64,000 nucleotides of DNA from positions 124,473,983 through 124,537,982 of the forward strand of contig OW121742.1 in assembly GCA_933228675.1 (NCBI GenBank), in the 5' to 3' direction. Of this stretch, positions 25,461 through 36,439 are shown piece after piece. This DNA is from Stomorhina lunata (taxonomy: Eukaryota > Arthropoda > Insecta > Diptera > Rhiniidae). The notes under the pieces are model-generated. The model saw only the letters and a program-made list of their open reading frames with translations, did no database searches and was not told the DNA's origin. Both the position numbers and the translations under genes were made by a program. Position 1 is the stretch's first letter; each line of letters opens with the position of its first letter.

Positions 25461-26410
25461 TCCTTAAAAATCGGTCAGTCATGACTAATATATAAGAATT
25501 TGGGCAGCATGCTATTGAATTTCATTAAAATAGGTCCAGAAACCGAGATATAGCTCAATTTCCAAAATCAAGATAAGGAATAAATATAAAATTTTCCATG
25601 ACAAGTGTGTCTTTCAGGCAGAAATTTACAATATTGAAGTATTTGGCTATGTAAAACTTCTCCAACTACCATTCGGATCCGGAGTTTAAACGTAGGTCCC
25701 CTTTCAATGAGTCTAAAAATAGAATCGGATGCAACTCATTGTCTGAGAGAAGTATCCTTAATTCCAATTGGAATGTCGTAGGTATTATAAATGAGTTAGT
25801 TCTTGATAGCGTAACTAGGAATATTAAGGTGTCAAGGACAAAGCAACATAGGTTTTGGTATTTTCGTGTTTCGTAAGTTTTTGATATGGGAGCTATGATC
25901 AAATGGTGACCGATTGTGATGAAATTTTGAACACCGGCTGTGATAAGACTTCCTTGTGCCAAATTTAGTGGTTATATCTGTTATAGTTTTAGATTTATTG
26001 GCATTTAAATGTATTTTATGTGGATTTTACGCTGTTTCCGTAAGTTTTTTTTTTATGGGAGCTATGGTTTAATGTGAACCGATTTGTATAAAATTTTATA
26101 TGCTGCCTAGTACTTATGTAAAACTTCTATATACCAAATGTAAAACTTCTATATACCATCATAGCTATTATAATTTGCCATATATTCGACTAGACTAGAC
26201 GAGGTTATACGGGAGCTATGGTCAAATGTTTTAGTGACCTAGCTCTTTTCGTTTAGGCGTTATCGTGATTTCAATAGACAGACAGACGGACATCGCTCAA
26301 TCCTTCTCATATCCCTTTTGGTTTTTGAGCCAATATTGAGGAAATTACAAACGGAACATCTCAATATACCCCCCATTCTTTTTGATGGTGGCTAAAACAA
26401 GGACCTTTTG
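25461..26410. repeat. Degenerate dispersed repeats of a second type
   Basis: It contains repeat-family phrases such as ATGGGAGCTATGGTTTAATG, TGAACCGATTTGTATAAAAT and, near 26,280, GACAGACAGACGGACATCGC, typical of old dispersed elements in fly genomes. It shares only general character with family 1. Boundaries are approximate and no coding remains. Confidence 0.5.
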
Positions 26411-26842
26411 ATCTACCCTCGTAACTTAAATTTTTGAACAATTTTCCCTTAAATTAAAAATAGGTCTTCGAAATTGATGTCTCGGAATTTCATCATGATT
26501 TTGGGTATTTTTATTGCCTTTTATATCTTTAAACCTCTGGCAACTCTTTGCTTCTAATCCTCTAATGTTGCTACAAGCCAGCTGAAGCCAACTCAAACAA
26601 AAGCACCAAACATGTTTGAAGTTCCATTTCATACAAAATAGCTCAAAAAACGAAGAAATTATGAAAATGAAACAATTTCAAAATAAAAGGAATTAATAAA
26701 AAGGTTTTCGAACTTTTGAATAATAAACAAATAAAAACAAATGCTATAAAAAATATTCAAAATCTAAAACGCATTTCGAAAAAAGGCCATTAGCCACAAG
26801 TTGGCTGGCGATAAATCCTGACAAACTGGTTGATTTAAACAT
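26411..26842. other. Unassigned intergenic DNA
   Basis: No repeat unit, gene or RNA can be supported here. Confidence 0.4.
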
Positions 26843-27263
26843 TTTTATACCCTTCACCGCCATAGGTGGAAAGTGTATTATAAGTTTGTGCTGATGTATG
26901 TAATGCATAGAAATATTTGTCTTGGACCCACCTTTTAGTATACCAATAGAAAAAATCACGTAAATCTGAAAAAATCACGTAAATCTGAATTTAATGACAA
27001 TTTGGAGTTTATTTTTTGCATACATCATTTCTGTAAAATCTGTAATAAATTTGCCAAATTTCGAGATAACCTAGCTCTCATATAGGTCTAAATGACATGA
27101 TAGGTCTGATAACAGCTTAAATATATACGTTTTGGGAAAATGTTTGTATGATGGCAAAATTTAGGAAATATTTCTCTTTATACAGGAAAAAGAACACCTT
27201 TGACCTTAGTGGTGAAGGGTATCGTATGGTCGGGCTTGACCGACTATAGCACTTTCTTACTTG
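26843..27263 (-). repeat. Dispersed repeat family 1, copy E (internally deleted)
   Basis: The termini TTTTTATACCCTTCACCGCC and GGTCGGGCTTGACCGACTAT match the other copies, in the same orientation as copy C. At 421 bp it lacks about 250 bp of the interior, with the join near 26,950-26,990, where AAAAATCACGTAAATCTGAA is locally duplicated. Confidence 0.75.
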
Positions 27264-27536
27264 TTTTTTTTTTTAATTTTTTAGAAACAACAAAAAATTA
27301 AAAATGCTTCTTAATGTTTTTTAGCAAATCAAGTTATAAAATAATGCAAAAATATTTATTTGGTCTTATTCTGGTAACCGGCACTTGAATAATTAAATTA
27401 GACACTCACATTGAACACGTAATTGTATAAAAAACAAAAAATTACAAAAATTAACATTAAACATTTAAATAAAAACATACGCAATTTTTTTTAACATAAA
27501 CTTAAAACTAAATCTCTAATATTTTGGGTTGATCCT

Positions 27537-27687
27537 TTAAGTAATTGCTTTCAATGTCTTTAGCTCCGATAGACACGAAATTCCCATGGCTTTGAAGTCA
27601 TGTTCCCTTAACTGAGCGAAATCGGCCACAGACAATTTTACCAATCGTATTCACACTATATATTCGCCAATTCACCGGTTCATAAAC
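27537..27687 (-). pseudogene. Decayed copy of the SAM domain
   Basis: On the minus strand SVADFAQLREHDFKAMGI, followed by SCLSELKTLKAIT and a stop, mirrors the functional SAM of the adjacent gene (SVARFKELNELDLKAMGI, SRISELKKLKEYI). Upstream, in a different frame, YEPVNWR mirrors VVPVYWR. A deletion and frameshift have removed the first half of the domain. It is a partial tandem duplicate of the gene at 27,745-28,605 and lies just downstream of its stop. Confidence 0.8.
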
Positions 27688-27744
27688 TTAACACTTATCC
27701 CTAATATTCTGATTTGAAGTTCCTTATACATTTCTTGAAGCTCT

Positions 27745-28605
27745 TTAATAATATTCTGATTTGATTTTCCAGATATATTCCTTCAATTTTTTCAGTTCCG
27801 ATATTCTTGAAATTCCCATGGCCTTTAAATCGAGTTCATTTAACTCCTTGAATCTAGCCACAGACATATTTTTGAATTTCGGCTCATATTTGCTCATATT
27901 GAGATCTTTCAAAATCTTCTTCATGCTAACATTTCGCCAATAGACCGGTACAACCTTAAAAGGTTTCACCTGTACAGCTTTAGCAGTTATTACCGGTTTT
28001 TGGCTGCCAATCGTTTTGGATAGTGAATTCTCGGTTAAAGATTTTGGAATACTAATTGGTTCAGTCGGAAAAGTCTCTACCGGTTTTTGGCTGCCAATCG
28101 TTTTGGATAATGAATTCTCGGTTAAAGATATTGGAATACTAATTGGTTCAGTCGGCAAAGTCTCTACCGGTTTTTGGCTCTCAATCGATTTAGATGATGA
28201 ATTCTCGGTTAAAGTTATTGGAATAGTGATTGGTTCAGGCGGAAAAGTTTCTACCGGTTTTTGGCTGTCAATCGATTTGTGTGATGAATTATCAGTTGAA
28301 GATATCGGAATGATATTGTATAATTTATCCGAAGTTTTCTTTGACAAATCCAAAGGGGCTTCAACTTTTTCTGGAGGAGCAACAAACGATAAATTTATAG
28401 AAGTATTAACCGATAAATTTAAACTAGAATTGCCGCTATCATTCGATTCTCCCTCGTTAAAGGAAAAGTTTTTAGCATCGCACTCATAAAAATGATGATA
28501 TTTTGTTGAATTTGCCAAGGGAGTAGACATATAGTTGGTCCTTATTTTTCTCTTAGCCAATGGAGTCTGTATATAGCAGTTCCCCATTTTCTGATAGGCC
28601 GACAT
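27745..28605 (-). CDS. SAM-domain protein 2 with 29-residue repeats (286 aa)
   Basis: A single open exon starts at an ATG at 28605. Residues 1-30 are basic and contain STP (27-29, in NYMSTPLAN), which fits the Polo-box docking core S-[ST]-P once phosphorylated. Residues 84-88 read PLDLS, followed by KK, a textbook CtBP-binding motif. Residues 114-205 hold three 29-residue repeats, each starting SQKPVET, plus a partial fourth. Residues about 218-284 form a SAM domain (WRNVSMKKILKDLNM, SVARFKELNELDLKAMGI). Nothing in the sequence names a family; the arrangement resembles Drosophila Matrimony only in having an S-T-P site and a terminal SAM domain. It may be a nuclear regulator. A decayed duplicate SAM lies just downstream, and SAM gene 1 is about 2.6 kb further left on the same strand. 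The long open frame and domain make it a likely real gene. Confidence 0.75.
   Translation of the reverse strand: MSAYQKMGNCYIQTPLAKRKIRTNYMSTPLANSTKYHHFYECDAKNFSFNEGESNDSGNSSLNLSVNTSINLSFVAPPEKVEAPLDLSKKTSDKLYNIIPISSTDNSSHKSIDSQKPVETFPPEPITIPITLTENSSSKSIESQKPVETLPTEPISIPISLTENSLSKTIGSQKPVETFPTEPISIPKSLTENSLSKTIGSQKPVITAKAVQVKPFKVVPVYWRNVSMKKILKDLNMSKYEPKFKNMSVARFKELNELDLKAMGISRISELKKLKEYIWKIKSEYY
27991..28266 (-). repeat. 87-bp in-frame tandem repeat within SAM gene 2
   Basis: Three complete 87-bp units and a partial fourth encode 29 residues each (SQKPVET, then PTEPISIP, then LTENSLSK). The last two full units are almost identical, so the array is young or homogenising. The unit is a multiple of three, so copy number can change without frameshift. 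Confidence 0.9.
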
Positions 28606-28862
28606 TTTAAGGAAATTTTTTTAAAAAGTTTGTTTTTACTAAATTCACTTAATCACGTTCTAATTTTTAATGGAGTCTCTTTAAGTTTACGGTTAAAAGT
28701 TCTCAAACACTCTTTGCATATAACTTCTTAAGTTCCAGGGTTGAAACAAAGGGTCGCACCGATATTTTATAAAGATATTAAATATGCTAAAAATGTTAGT
28801 AAATTTTCAAATACAACCATGTACTTTAACCCTACAAAGGCTAAAGGACAGAAAAATATATT
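28606..28862 (-). promoter_or_regulatory. Upstream region of SAM-domain gene 2
   Basis: The 5' untranslated region and promoter of the minus-strand gene should lie here, or across the tandem repeat beyond it. No specific element was identified. Confidence 0.3.
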
Positions 28863-29765
28863 GGTATGAAAAATGAGTGATCACAGGATTTCGTTATTTT
28901 TGCTCTAGCTATCATAATTAACGAGAAAATTGAGTTTAACGTTTTTATAAAAAAATTTTTGAAAAACAAATTTTTAGTTAGAAAATTAAGTGATCACAGA
29001 ATTTCGTTATTTTTGCTCTAGCTATCATAATTAACGAGAAAATTGAGTTTAACGTTTTTATAAAAAAATTTTTGAAAAACAAATTTTTGATATGAAAATT
29101 AAGTGATCACAGGATTTCGTTATTTTTGCTCTAGCTATCATAATTAACGAGAAAATTGAGTTTAAAGTTTTTTATAACAAAAATTGTTGGTATAAAAATA
29201 AAGTGATCACAGGATTTCGTTATTTTTGCTCCAGCTATTATAATTAACGAGAAAATTGTGTTTAAAGTTTTTCATAAAAAAATTTTCAAAAAATCAATTT
29301 TGGTATGAAAAATGAGTGATCACAGGATTTCGTTTTTTTTGCTCTAGCTATTATAATTAACGAGAAATTGAGTTTAAAGTTTCTTTATAAAAAAATGTTT
29401 GAAAAAAAAATTTTGGTATGAAAATTAAGTGATTGCAGGATTTCGTTATTTTTGCTCTAGCTATTATAATTAACGAGAAAATTGAGTTTAAAGTTGTTTA
29501 TAACAAAATTTTTGAAAAACAAATTTTTGGTATGAAAAATGAGTGATCACAGGATTTCGTTATTTTTGCTCTAGCTATCATAGTTAAGGAGAAAATTGAG
29601 TTTAAAGATTTTTATAAGAAATTTTCAAAAAATCAATTTTTGGTATGAAAAATGAGTGATCACAGGATTTCGTTATTTTTGCTCTAGCTATCATAATTAA
29701 CGAGAAAAATTGAGTTTAAAGTTTTTTATAAAAAAATTAAAAAAAAAAATAAATTTTTGGTATGT
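28863..29765. repeat. 113-bp tandem repeat, eight copies
   Basis: The marker GTGATCACAGGATTTCGTTA recurs at about 28,877, 28,990, 29,103, 29,202, 29,316, 29,429 (as GTGATTGCAGG), 29,543 and 29,656, which is a spacing of 113 bp with one 99-bp unit. The core (GTGATCAC to AACGAGAAAATTGAGTTTA) is well conserved. The A/T-rich remainder varies in length. Confidence 0.95.
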
Positions 29766-30202
29766 ATGTTCCATACCTGACCTTCTGCTTTATATTATTT
29801 CTCCCATATTTTTCTTACATCTGGCAGCTTTTTATGACCCAAGAAGCAAAAACAAATAAAAACAATAACAAAACAATGCTAAAACATATGTTTGTCATCT
29901 AAAAAGCCGGCTTTATTTTGTTTATATTGTGCACCTCCTCTCTCGCACTCACTAACACTCTCTTAACCATACACACTAAAAAAACTAATGCTCCACAAAG
30001 AAAGAAAGAACGAAAGAAGAAGAAGCAAACACAAAATAGAAAAACAAGTGGAGCCATTTGTTTACATACAAAATAGACTTGCAACAACTACAACAGCAAC
30101 GAACATGTTTTATTGTGTTCGTTTCAAACCGATTTGAGTATGAAGAGGTTCGAAACGAATGTAAATAAAATAATGCAATCTAGCTGTTGCTAATTTAGTC
30201 GC
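29766..30202. other. Gene-free stretch before the candidate first exon
   Basis: It contains A/C-rich and CT-rich low-complexity sequence (CACTCACTAACACTCTC near 29,946) and a GCCGGC. It could include promoter sequence for a plus-strand transcript starting near 30.2 kb. Confidence 0.35.
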
Positions 30203-30711
30203 AGTTCAAACTTCGTGGTGTTTAAATCGTAAGATTAAGCGGAAGGCAAAATTTTTCTTTTTTGCGTATTTGAAAAATTATTGGAGAAAAAAATTAAATG
30301 AATTAATTAAGAAAAAAAGTGTTAAATTTATTTGAAAAAAAGGAATAATTTTTTTTAAATTTATAAAACCAATAAAAATTGGTGTTTGATAAAAATTAAA
30401 GCATATCAAATTTTTTAAGGGAAACAAAAAGTTTTGATTGAAGATTTACAATTTTTTTTTGGAATCGAAAAATTTAAGTGTTTTATTTAAAAGTGAATTA
30501 AAAGAATACGAAATAATAAAATTAAACAGTTTTTAAAAATTAAAACAAATAAAAGAAGTTTTAAAAATCTTTGGATACCAAAATTTTAATTGAATATACA
30601 CAAAAAAGATCTCAGATTTTTAAATAAATTTTCTTAATTACTTACCTTGGATTTTCCATTTCAAAAACCCGGAGAGTGTTATAAACAAATTTTAATTTAA
30701 AACTCCTTGTG
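30203..30711 (+). promoter_or_regulatory. Candidate transcription start and non-coding first exon
   Basis: TCGCAGTTCAAACTTCGTGG at about 30,199 contains an initiator-like CAGTT. About 500 nt of A-rich leader follow, without a long open frame, and end in a consensus donor TTGTG|GTAAGT at 30,711/30,712. This is the look of a fly 5' untranslated exon with a long first intron. On the minus strand, CCAAG|GTAAGT at 30,645 is a competing donor. This is inference; no coding exon follows within the window. Confidence 0.3.
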
Positions 30712-31448
30712 GTAAGTTTAATTTTGAATAATTTATTTCTATTTAAAATTTTTAAAAACAATTTAATATTGAGTGATTTATTTGATTACTGTTGCTTATA
30801 ATTATTAAATGTTCGAAATTATTGCTACTTTAATGAGTTTTATTGTAATCATGAGTTTTGCATATAAAATTAACCAACAAAAAAAATAATAATTTAATAT
30901 AAATTAAAAATAATGATTCCAGTCTGAGTTTGAGTAACAAAAACAAATATTGGCAATCAAAAAGAATTAGCCAATAATTAACGTTTTCCAGTTCACTAAA
31001 TAAAAATTATGAAGAAAAAATTTCAAAAAAAAACTTCTGTTATTAAACAATGAATAAACAAAAAATTATAAAAAATGAAACAACAATTGAATGTTAAGTT
31101 AATAATGCAAGAATAGAAAAATTAACAAAAAAAAAAAATTAAAAAAAAAACGAACAAAAAAAAACAACTTTTAGCCCCAGTTACATTTGATTAGCAATTA
31201 ACTTCTTTAGCGTTTAATATCAGTTTTTTTCTTGCCTCTGAATTTACTGGAGTGTTACCATTTTGAGCCAAACTTACCAGATCGCCAGTTTAAGCTTAAA
31301 TGGGATTAGTGAAGGTTATAAACTGGCAAACGGAAATAATTTACCTTAATTTACCTTTCGAAGTGTTCATAAGTTATTGTCAAAGTAGTTCATTACAAAG
31401 ATCTATTGATAAAATTATTTGTGAAATATAAGATCGTTTAAATATCTG
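30712..31448. other. A-rich DNA, possible start of a long intron
   Basis: Long A runs and no coding character. If the donor at 30,712 is used, this is intron. Nothing else can be supported. Confidence 0.35.
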
Positions 31449-32450
31449 CCACGGCTCCTCTGAGAAAAGCTCATCTGAAAGCCCAATTTTCTATGACTCT
31501 GGAGCATAAATCAGTCTAAACTTGACCGAAGGCAAAGGTTACGTTGGCTGTGGTTTGTGATTTATTCCCATACAACCGGGACTTAGGAAAACTTGACCTG
31601 AAGAAAGCTAACGGGTTCAAATCGCACGATCTCAGTGGATTCTGCTCGTGTAGAATATTAAATGTACCAAGAGCTGAGTGACACATAATGTCTTGGTAAT
31701 TCATTCAGCAAAGGTTGGTCTTCAAACTAACACGGGAAAGATAAAGGCTAAGAAAATTAGAAACACGATAAACCATCTGTTCGTGATCGATCGAGAACAG
31801 CCAAAATTTTTTAAGAAATTCTGCTAACTAGTAATTTTAATTTCTCCAGCTGAATGTGAAAAATCTGAGTGAAGCGCATCTGAAATGCCCAATTTTCCAT
31901 GACTTTGGAGCATAAATTAGTCAACCGGGACTTGAGAAAACTCCACATGAAAAAGCCTAACGGGTTCAAATCGCACGATCTCAGTGGCCTGTTCATATGA
32001 TCTCTATATGAAGTGACCATATCCTAAAACTGCCCGTGCAGAATATCCGAGCTTTTTGTCATCGTACGACAACAGCCAAAACTTTTTACGATTTTCTGCT
32101 AAGTAGTAATTTTTATTTTTCCAGCTGAAGGTGAAAAATCTGAGACGGCTTCTCTGACTAGAGCGCAATTGAAATGCAAAATTTTCCATGACTCTGGTGC
32201 ATAAATCAGGTTAAATTTGATCGATGGAATGGGTCATTTTGGATGTGGTTTGTGACTTATTCTTATAGACCTAAGAAAACCCCATAAGAAAAAGGCTAAA
32301 GGAGTCAAACCGCATGATCTCAGTGAGCAGTTCAGATAACCTTTACATAATGTTTCTCGGATTCGTAACTTTGGTAAGACTTAGAAAAGTCAGTTCTGAG
32401 TGATTCATAAATATTTGTATGCCAGAAGTTTCGAGAAATCGCCTATTTCT
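31449..32450 (-). pseudogene. Transposase tail relic in three tandem copies
   Basis: Three diverged units, about 345 bp apart (marker near 31,611, 31,960 and 32,300), each encode on the minus strand a version of RSCDLNPLAFF followed by KSRLYGNKSQT or a variant. This corresponds to the RSCDLTPLDFFLWG block near the last catalytic Asp of mariner/IS630-like transposases. All are broken by stops and frameshifts. Each unit also shares the noncoding block TTCCAGCTGAA, GGTGAAAAATCTGAG or a variant. Confidence 0.65.
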
Positions 32451-32889
32451 TTAGATATTGAAAATCTGGTGGCCAAATGTCCTAAGCAATGACGAATTAT
32501 ACAGAATATGCCACATTGAACCCTATCTGGAAATGAATAGAACTCATTGAAATATATGAAATATACCGCCAAGCCCTTAAGTGGAACCCATAAGGCAGTG
32601 AGTTCAAAAAGTGCCATCGCTAACGTTTTAGTAAAGTGTTTCAAAACTCTTGTCCATAAATCCAGTTCAATTTCCGAAACAAAAAATATGTTAGCGCAGC
32701 TTCAAAACAAGCTTATGGGTTCGAAAATTTACAGCAGATGAATGGAATGTGTCGATTTAAGTGGTCGTCCTCTGTATAGTCCTGATTTGGCTTTCCCATG
32801 AGAATTTACTACCAAATGTATCAAGGCTCTTTTAGAGACAACCAGACTCAACAATGAATGAGTCTATTTTACGAATATTAATGTTCGAG
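32451..32889. other. Unassigned DNA between transposon relics
   Basis: Short frames without domains on both strands. It is probably more decayed transposon sequence; nothing specific can be shown. Confidence 0.35.
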
Positions 32890-33655
32890 ATCTCTAATAA
32901 ATTGTGCAGAAACGGGTAGCCCAGATGGTCCTAAGATCAGCAAGGGCTGGGCAGCAAAAGAGGAGATGAGTGCCAGTTTCTTCCTCCTCAACGTTAGTCA
33001 TTGCTTTTAAGATTAAGTCTTCTAGCATGTAATCCCATTATGCAGTGCCCTGTGATATTAAAGTGCGTAGTCTATGGAGCGTTAGGGAAACCAAGACTGC
33101 AGAACGCTTAATCTCGTAAGTTGGTCAGATTAGTCTTAAGAGTGAGCAGGTTGTGCTCAGTGGTATACCTATTTATTGATCAATATCCTTCTGACTGAGG
33201 GGAGCATCGAGTTTTGCTAGGTTAACCGCAATTGTGTTACCTGGTACATTGTTGTGACTATATACCCAAATAAGTTCAATATTGGAATGTATCGCCATCT
33301 CATTTAAGGATGCCCGACATTCACGATTAAGAACGGATGTCGTAAAGGCCGAAGATAAGGAGTGAATGGCGGCAAGACTGTCCCTACAAAAACGTATATC
33401 TCTGTAGTATATTCAGTGGTACCTTAGCCACTTAATCGCTCTATAGATGACAGAAAATTCGGCCTGTAGTCCATAAAAGTGGGATGAAAAAGCCTCCACC
33501 CACTCCATTTTTCGATTTAAATTCAGCTGTGTAAATCTTCAGGGTCCCAACTCTAGAACAGATTTGAACTCCATAGATATCTATAGTGAAGGAGCGGTCA
33601 AAGAATGGGGTGGGAATGCAGTAGTCGATGCTTTTGGTGAGTTTATCCAAAAGTA
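32890..33655 (-). pseudogene. Non-LTR retrotransposon RNase H relic
   Basis: Minus-strand pieces include YTAEFKSKNGVGGGFF (family: Y.DGS....GVG.G.), ECRASLNEMAIHSNIELIWV, then YSHNNVPGNTIA (family: W.PGH....GN..AD), and further on EEETGTHLLFCCPALA (family: E....H.L..CPA.A). Order and content match the 3' half of ORF2 of R1/I/Jockey-like elements. Stops and frameshifts interrupt it. Confidence 0.75.
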
Positions 33656-33784
33656 GTAAAGTAGTCTATAGATAAAGGAGATCATTCTCCAGTAGTGCGG
33701 AACCTAATCTCAGAGTTAAAGGCTACATTTTCAGCCATTAGCTCAGAACTTCATACAACCTGAGTTTCTATTGAAACTGTGTTT

Positions 33785-34490
33785 CTAAGAAAGATATTGT
33801 CTCGTAATTGTTACTAGATCCAAGAGGTAGTCTTAATAAGATCCATGTTCAGAAGTATATCCAAAAGTTCTTCTTGGCAATCTTCTTTGGTTTGTGTTGC
33901 GTCTATCTGTCCACAGATGGCGTTTGATTTCGGATAAAGAATCTATCCTTCTTCCACGAATGTAACTCTACCGTTCAAAGAATTTCCTTAAAGAAAGATA
34001 TAGTTTCGCAGTATGAGATGATAAACGATCTTATCAAATGTTGAGTTTAATCTCTAACATTAAATGAAGGTACTCTGGTACTCAAGGAAAGATATTGCCT
34101 TGTAGTTCTGAGAATATCCAAGAGTTTTCCATTACCGATCTTGTTAGGTTTTGTTTGCGCCTTTCTTCTAACAGATGGCGTTTGATTTCTGATAAAGACG
34201 TTCGGGCATAGGACAGAACACCCTTTACTTCTTTAAAGGTTGTAATATCATTAAAAAAAGTGTCAAAGGGAAGATATCGTTCCTCAGTATGAGAAGATAA
34301 CGATCTTATCAAATGTTGATTTGAGTCTCTAATATTAAATGAAGATACTCAAAGAAAGATTTTGCCTCGTAGTTATGTTTTCCATTACGATCTTGTTAAT
34401 TTTGTGTTACATCTATCTGTCAACAGATGGCGTAGATAAAGAAGTTTGGGCATAGAACAGAACATCTTAATCTTCTTCAAATTTCATTTA
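33785..34490. repeat. Tandem repeat of about 250-268 bp, three diverged copies
   Basis: ACAGATGGCG recurs at about 33,913, 34,181 and 34,432. AAGAAAGATAT or a variant, TTTCGCAGTATGAGA/TTCCTCAGTATGAGA and CGATCTTATCAAATGTTGA recur in the same order. Copies differ in length and by many substitutions, so the duplication is old. Confidence 0.75.
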
Positions 34491-36439
34491 AGATAGGTAA
34501 TGAAAAGATGTAATGGGATGCAGCTGTTGCCTGTCTTCATCGGCTACCAGGTAAGAACTCTAACCTCCTCGTGGTACATCCTGGTAATCTGAGCAACCTA
34601 GTTGAAGATGCGTTAAACAACCAGTGTGGGATTCTAGGTTAGGGCTAATATGAGAGGGAGTTATTTTAGAGCCATTCCAACGTATTTGGTCTAAGGGTCT
34701 AAGATAACTGTTGATGTCTGTTCAACATGTTAGTTGCGGCTGCAAGTGGGCGTCTGTCTAGGATCGAGCGGCTGCGTATACAAACGTTTCTCTTGTCTTT
34801 GGACTCATCACCCATCGACTTAGCACTTACGATGTTTTAAGCATGGAAAGAAACAACATTACACCAAGGGGCAATTATGCAAGAAAACCCCTGCTACGGC
34901 AGCTGGCACGAGGATTTTGAAGGTGTCTAATCTATGCAAGAACATTATAATGAATGAAACCAATTCTATCCGATGAGGCCCTATGCTCCACTGGGAGTCA
35001 AGGGTAAAGAAGAATATATTGTACTGATTTTTAATAGAAATATACTACAACGTGAAAAAAAAGAAGAATTTCACTCAGATGCAATAAATTTACCTACCTT
35101 GGAAAAGCAGCCCTTATTTCTGTGGAGAACTAGGTGAACTGGTTGAGGTAAATTTTGCTCGATTTAAGATATTTTTGAAGCAATCCAAATGATTCCACGG
35201 GTAAGATTAGAGACTTTATCTAAGTGTGTCTCTGGTGTCCCGACTGCCACCATAACTTAAGAAGTAAAACTTGGCTACCTGATCCAAAATGCTTAGATCT
35301 GAAAAAATCAATCTACATCAAAAAATGCATTGCCTGTTAAAATTAAGTTAATTTTTAAATCTTCTTCATCTAACCTAAAAAAGAAAAGCTGCCGATGTAT
35401 GCAACTGCCACTACTTACGATGTCTTAGTTAATTTTAGAACTTATTATTGCTTCCAGCTTGAGAAAAGTGACTTTAAAACTAAAAAACAACTTTTGTCTC
35501 ACTATGTCAATAACAAGTTTTATTTCTTAACTCCATCAAGAAAAACTTTGCTTAAGTTTTTCAAGAATTTTTTTTAGTGTTTTTTTCTTATTTATTCTCA
35601 ACTACTTGGTCCTTTTAGTGCATATTCTTGCCGGACCAAAAGTTTTAGCTGAAAACCCTTTCATTATAATTAGTCAGACAACAAGTTTGTTTATAATTAT
35701 TATGATTTAATATTAATGCAACTAAGTATGTCAGTTAGTTTAGCTCTAAGAGCATCTAATAGTTAGACTAGAGTATGTTTCAGGCTCAATGGGTTGTTGT
35801 GTTCCTTTTTTAGTTTTACAAGGGCTCTTGAAAATGTAACACTTTAGTCATATCATGCATGATACTCTATACAAGTATTTTGTTCTTTTTTTCCGACTTT
35901 TTCTTTTAATAATGTTTAATTTTTTTACTTGTATCCTATGTTAAGTTGTAGCTCTACAATATCATTTGCTGTATAAAATAACGAAGCTTTTGTAGAGCAG
36001 AAAAAAATCCTTTAATTATCTACTAATTACTAGCTTTTTAAGGATTATAATCTTAACAAATACATGCAGACAGGCAACATCTTTCAATGCAATAACTTAC
36101 ATACTTAGATACATTTATATATACACACTTGCAATTACTCACAAATACTTGGGAATTCTTCAATTTCTAGTTGTTGTCTTGTTCTAGTTTCTTTATTTTT
36201 TAGATTTCCCTGCATTTTTTCTTATTTCAGTAATTTTTAAAAGATTCTGAATATTGAAGATTTTTACTAAACAGAAGACCCCTGAAAAAGGCCTTCTAGA
36301 AGGTTCATTTAAAGTACTTTTAGAAGTTTCAAGAAGTTCCTAACTAGAGAAGTTTTTTCGGATGTTCTGCAAATAAACGCTCCTAAACCAAAAGATTAAA
36401 AACTTCTTACTGAGTATTGGCTTTTAAGCCATTATCTCC
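34491..36439. other. Mid-complexity DNA, probably decayed repeats, no gene
   Basis: The section 34,500-35,000 has a higher G+C content and transposon-like character but no recognisable domain. From 35,000 on it is AT-rich. A 60-codon frame at 35,395-35,577 shows no family features. Confidence 0.4.

Noticed and set aside
28016..28489. Plus-strand frame of 157 codons
   Set aside because: It is antisense to SAM gene 2 and stays open because of the in-frame 87-bp repeats there.
30620..30690. Minus-strand ATG followed by ENP and a donor GTAAGT, as a possible upstream coding exon of SAM gene 2
   Set aside because: No acceptor upstream of 28,605 joins it in frame to the SAM gene, and that gene has its own ATG.
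31605..31640. tRNA B-box-like sequence GGGTTCAAATCGCAC
   Set aside because: It lies in the transposase relic and recurs with each copy; no A box or cloverleaf fits around it.
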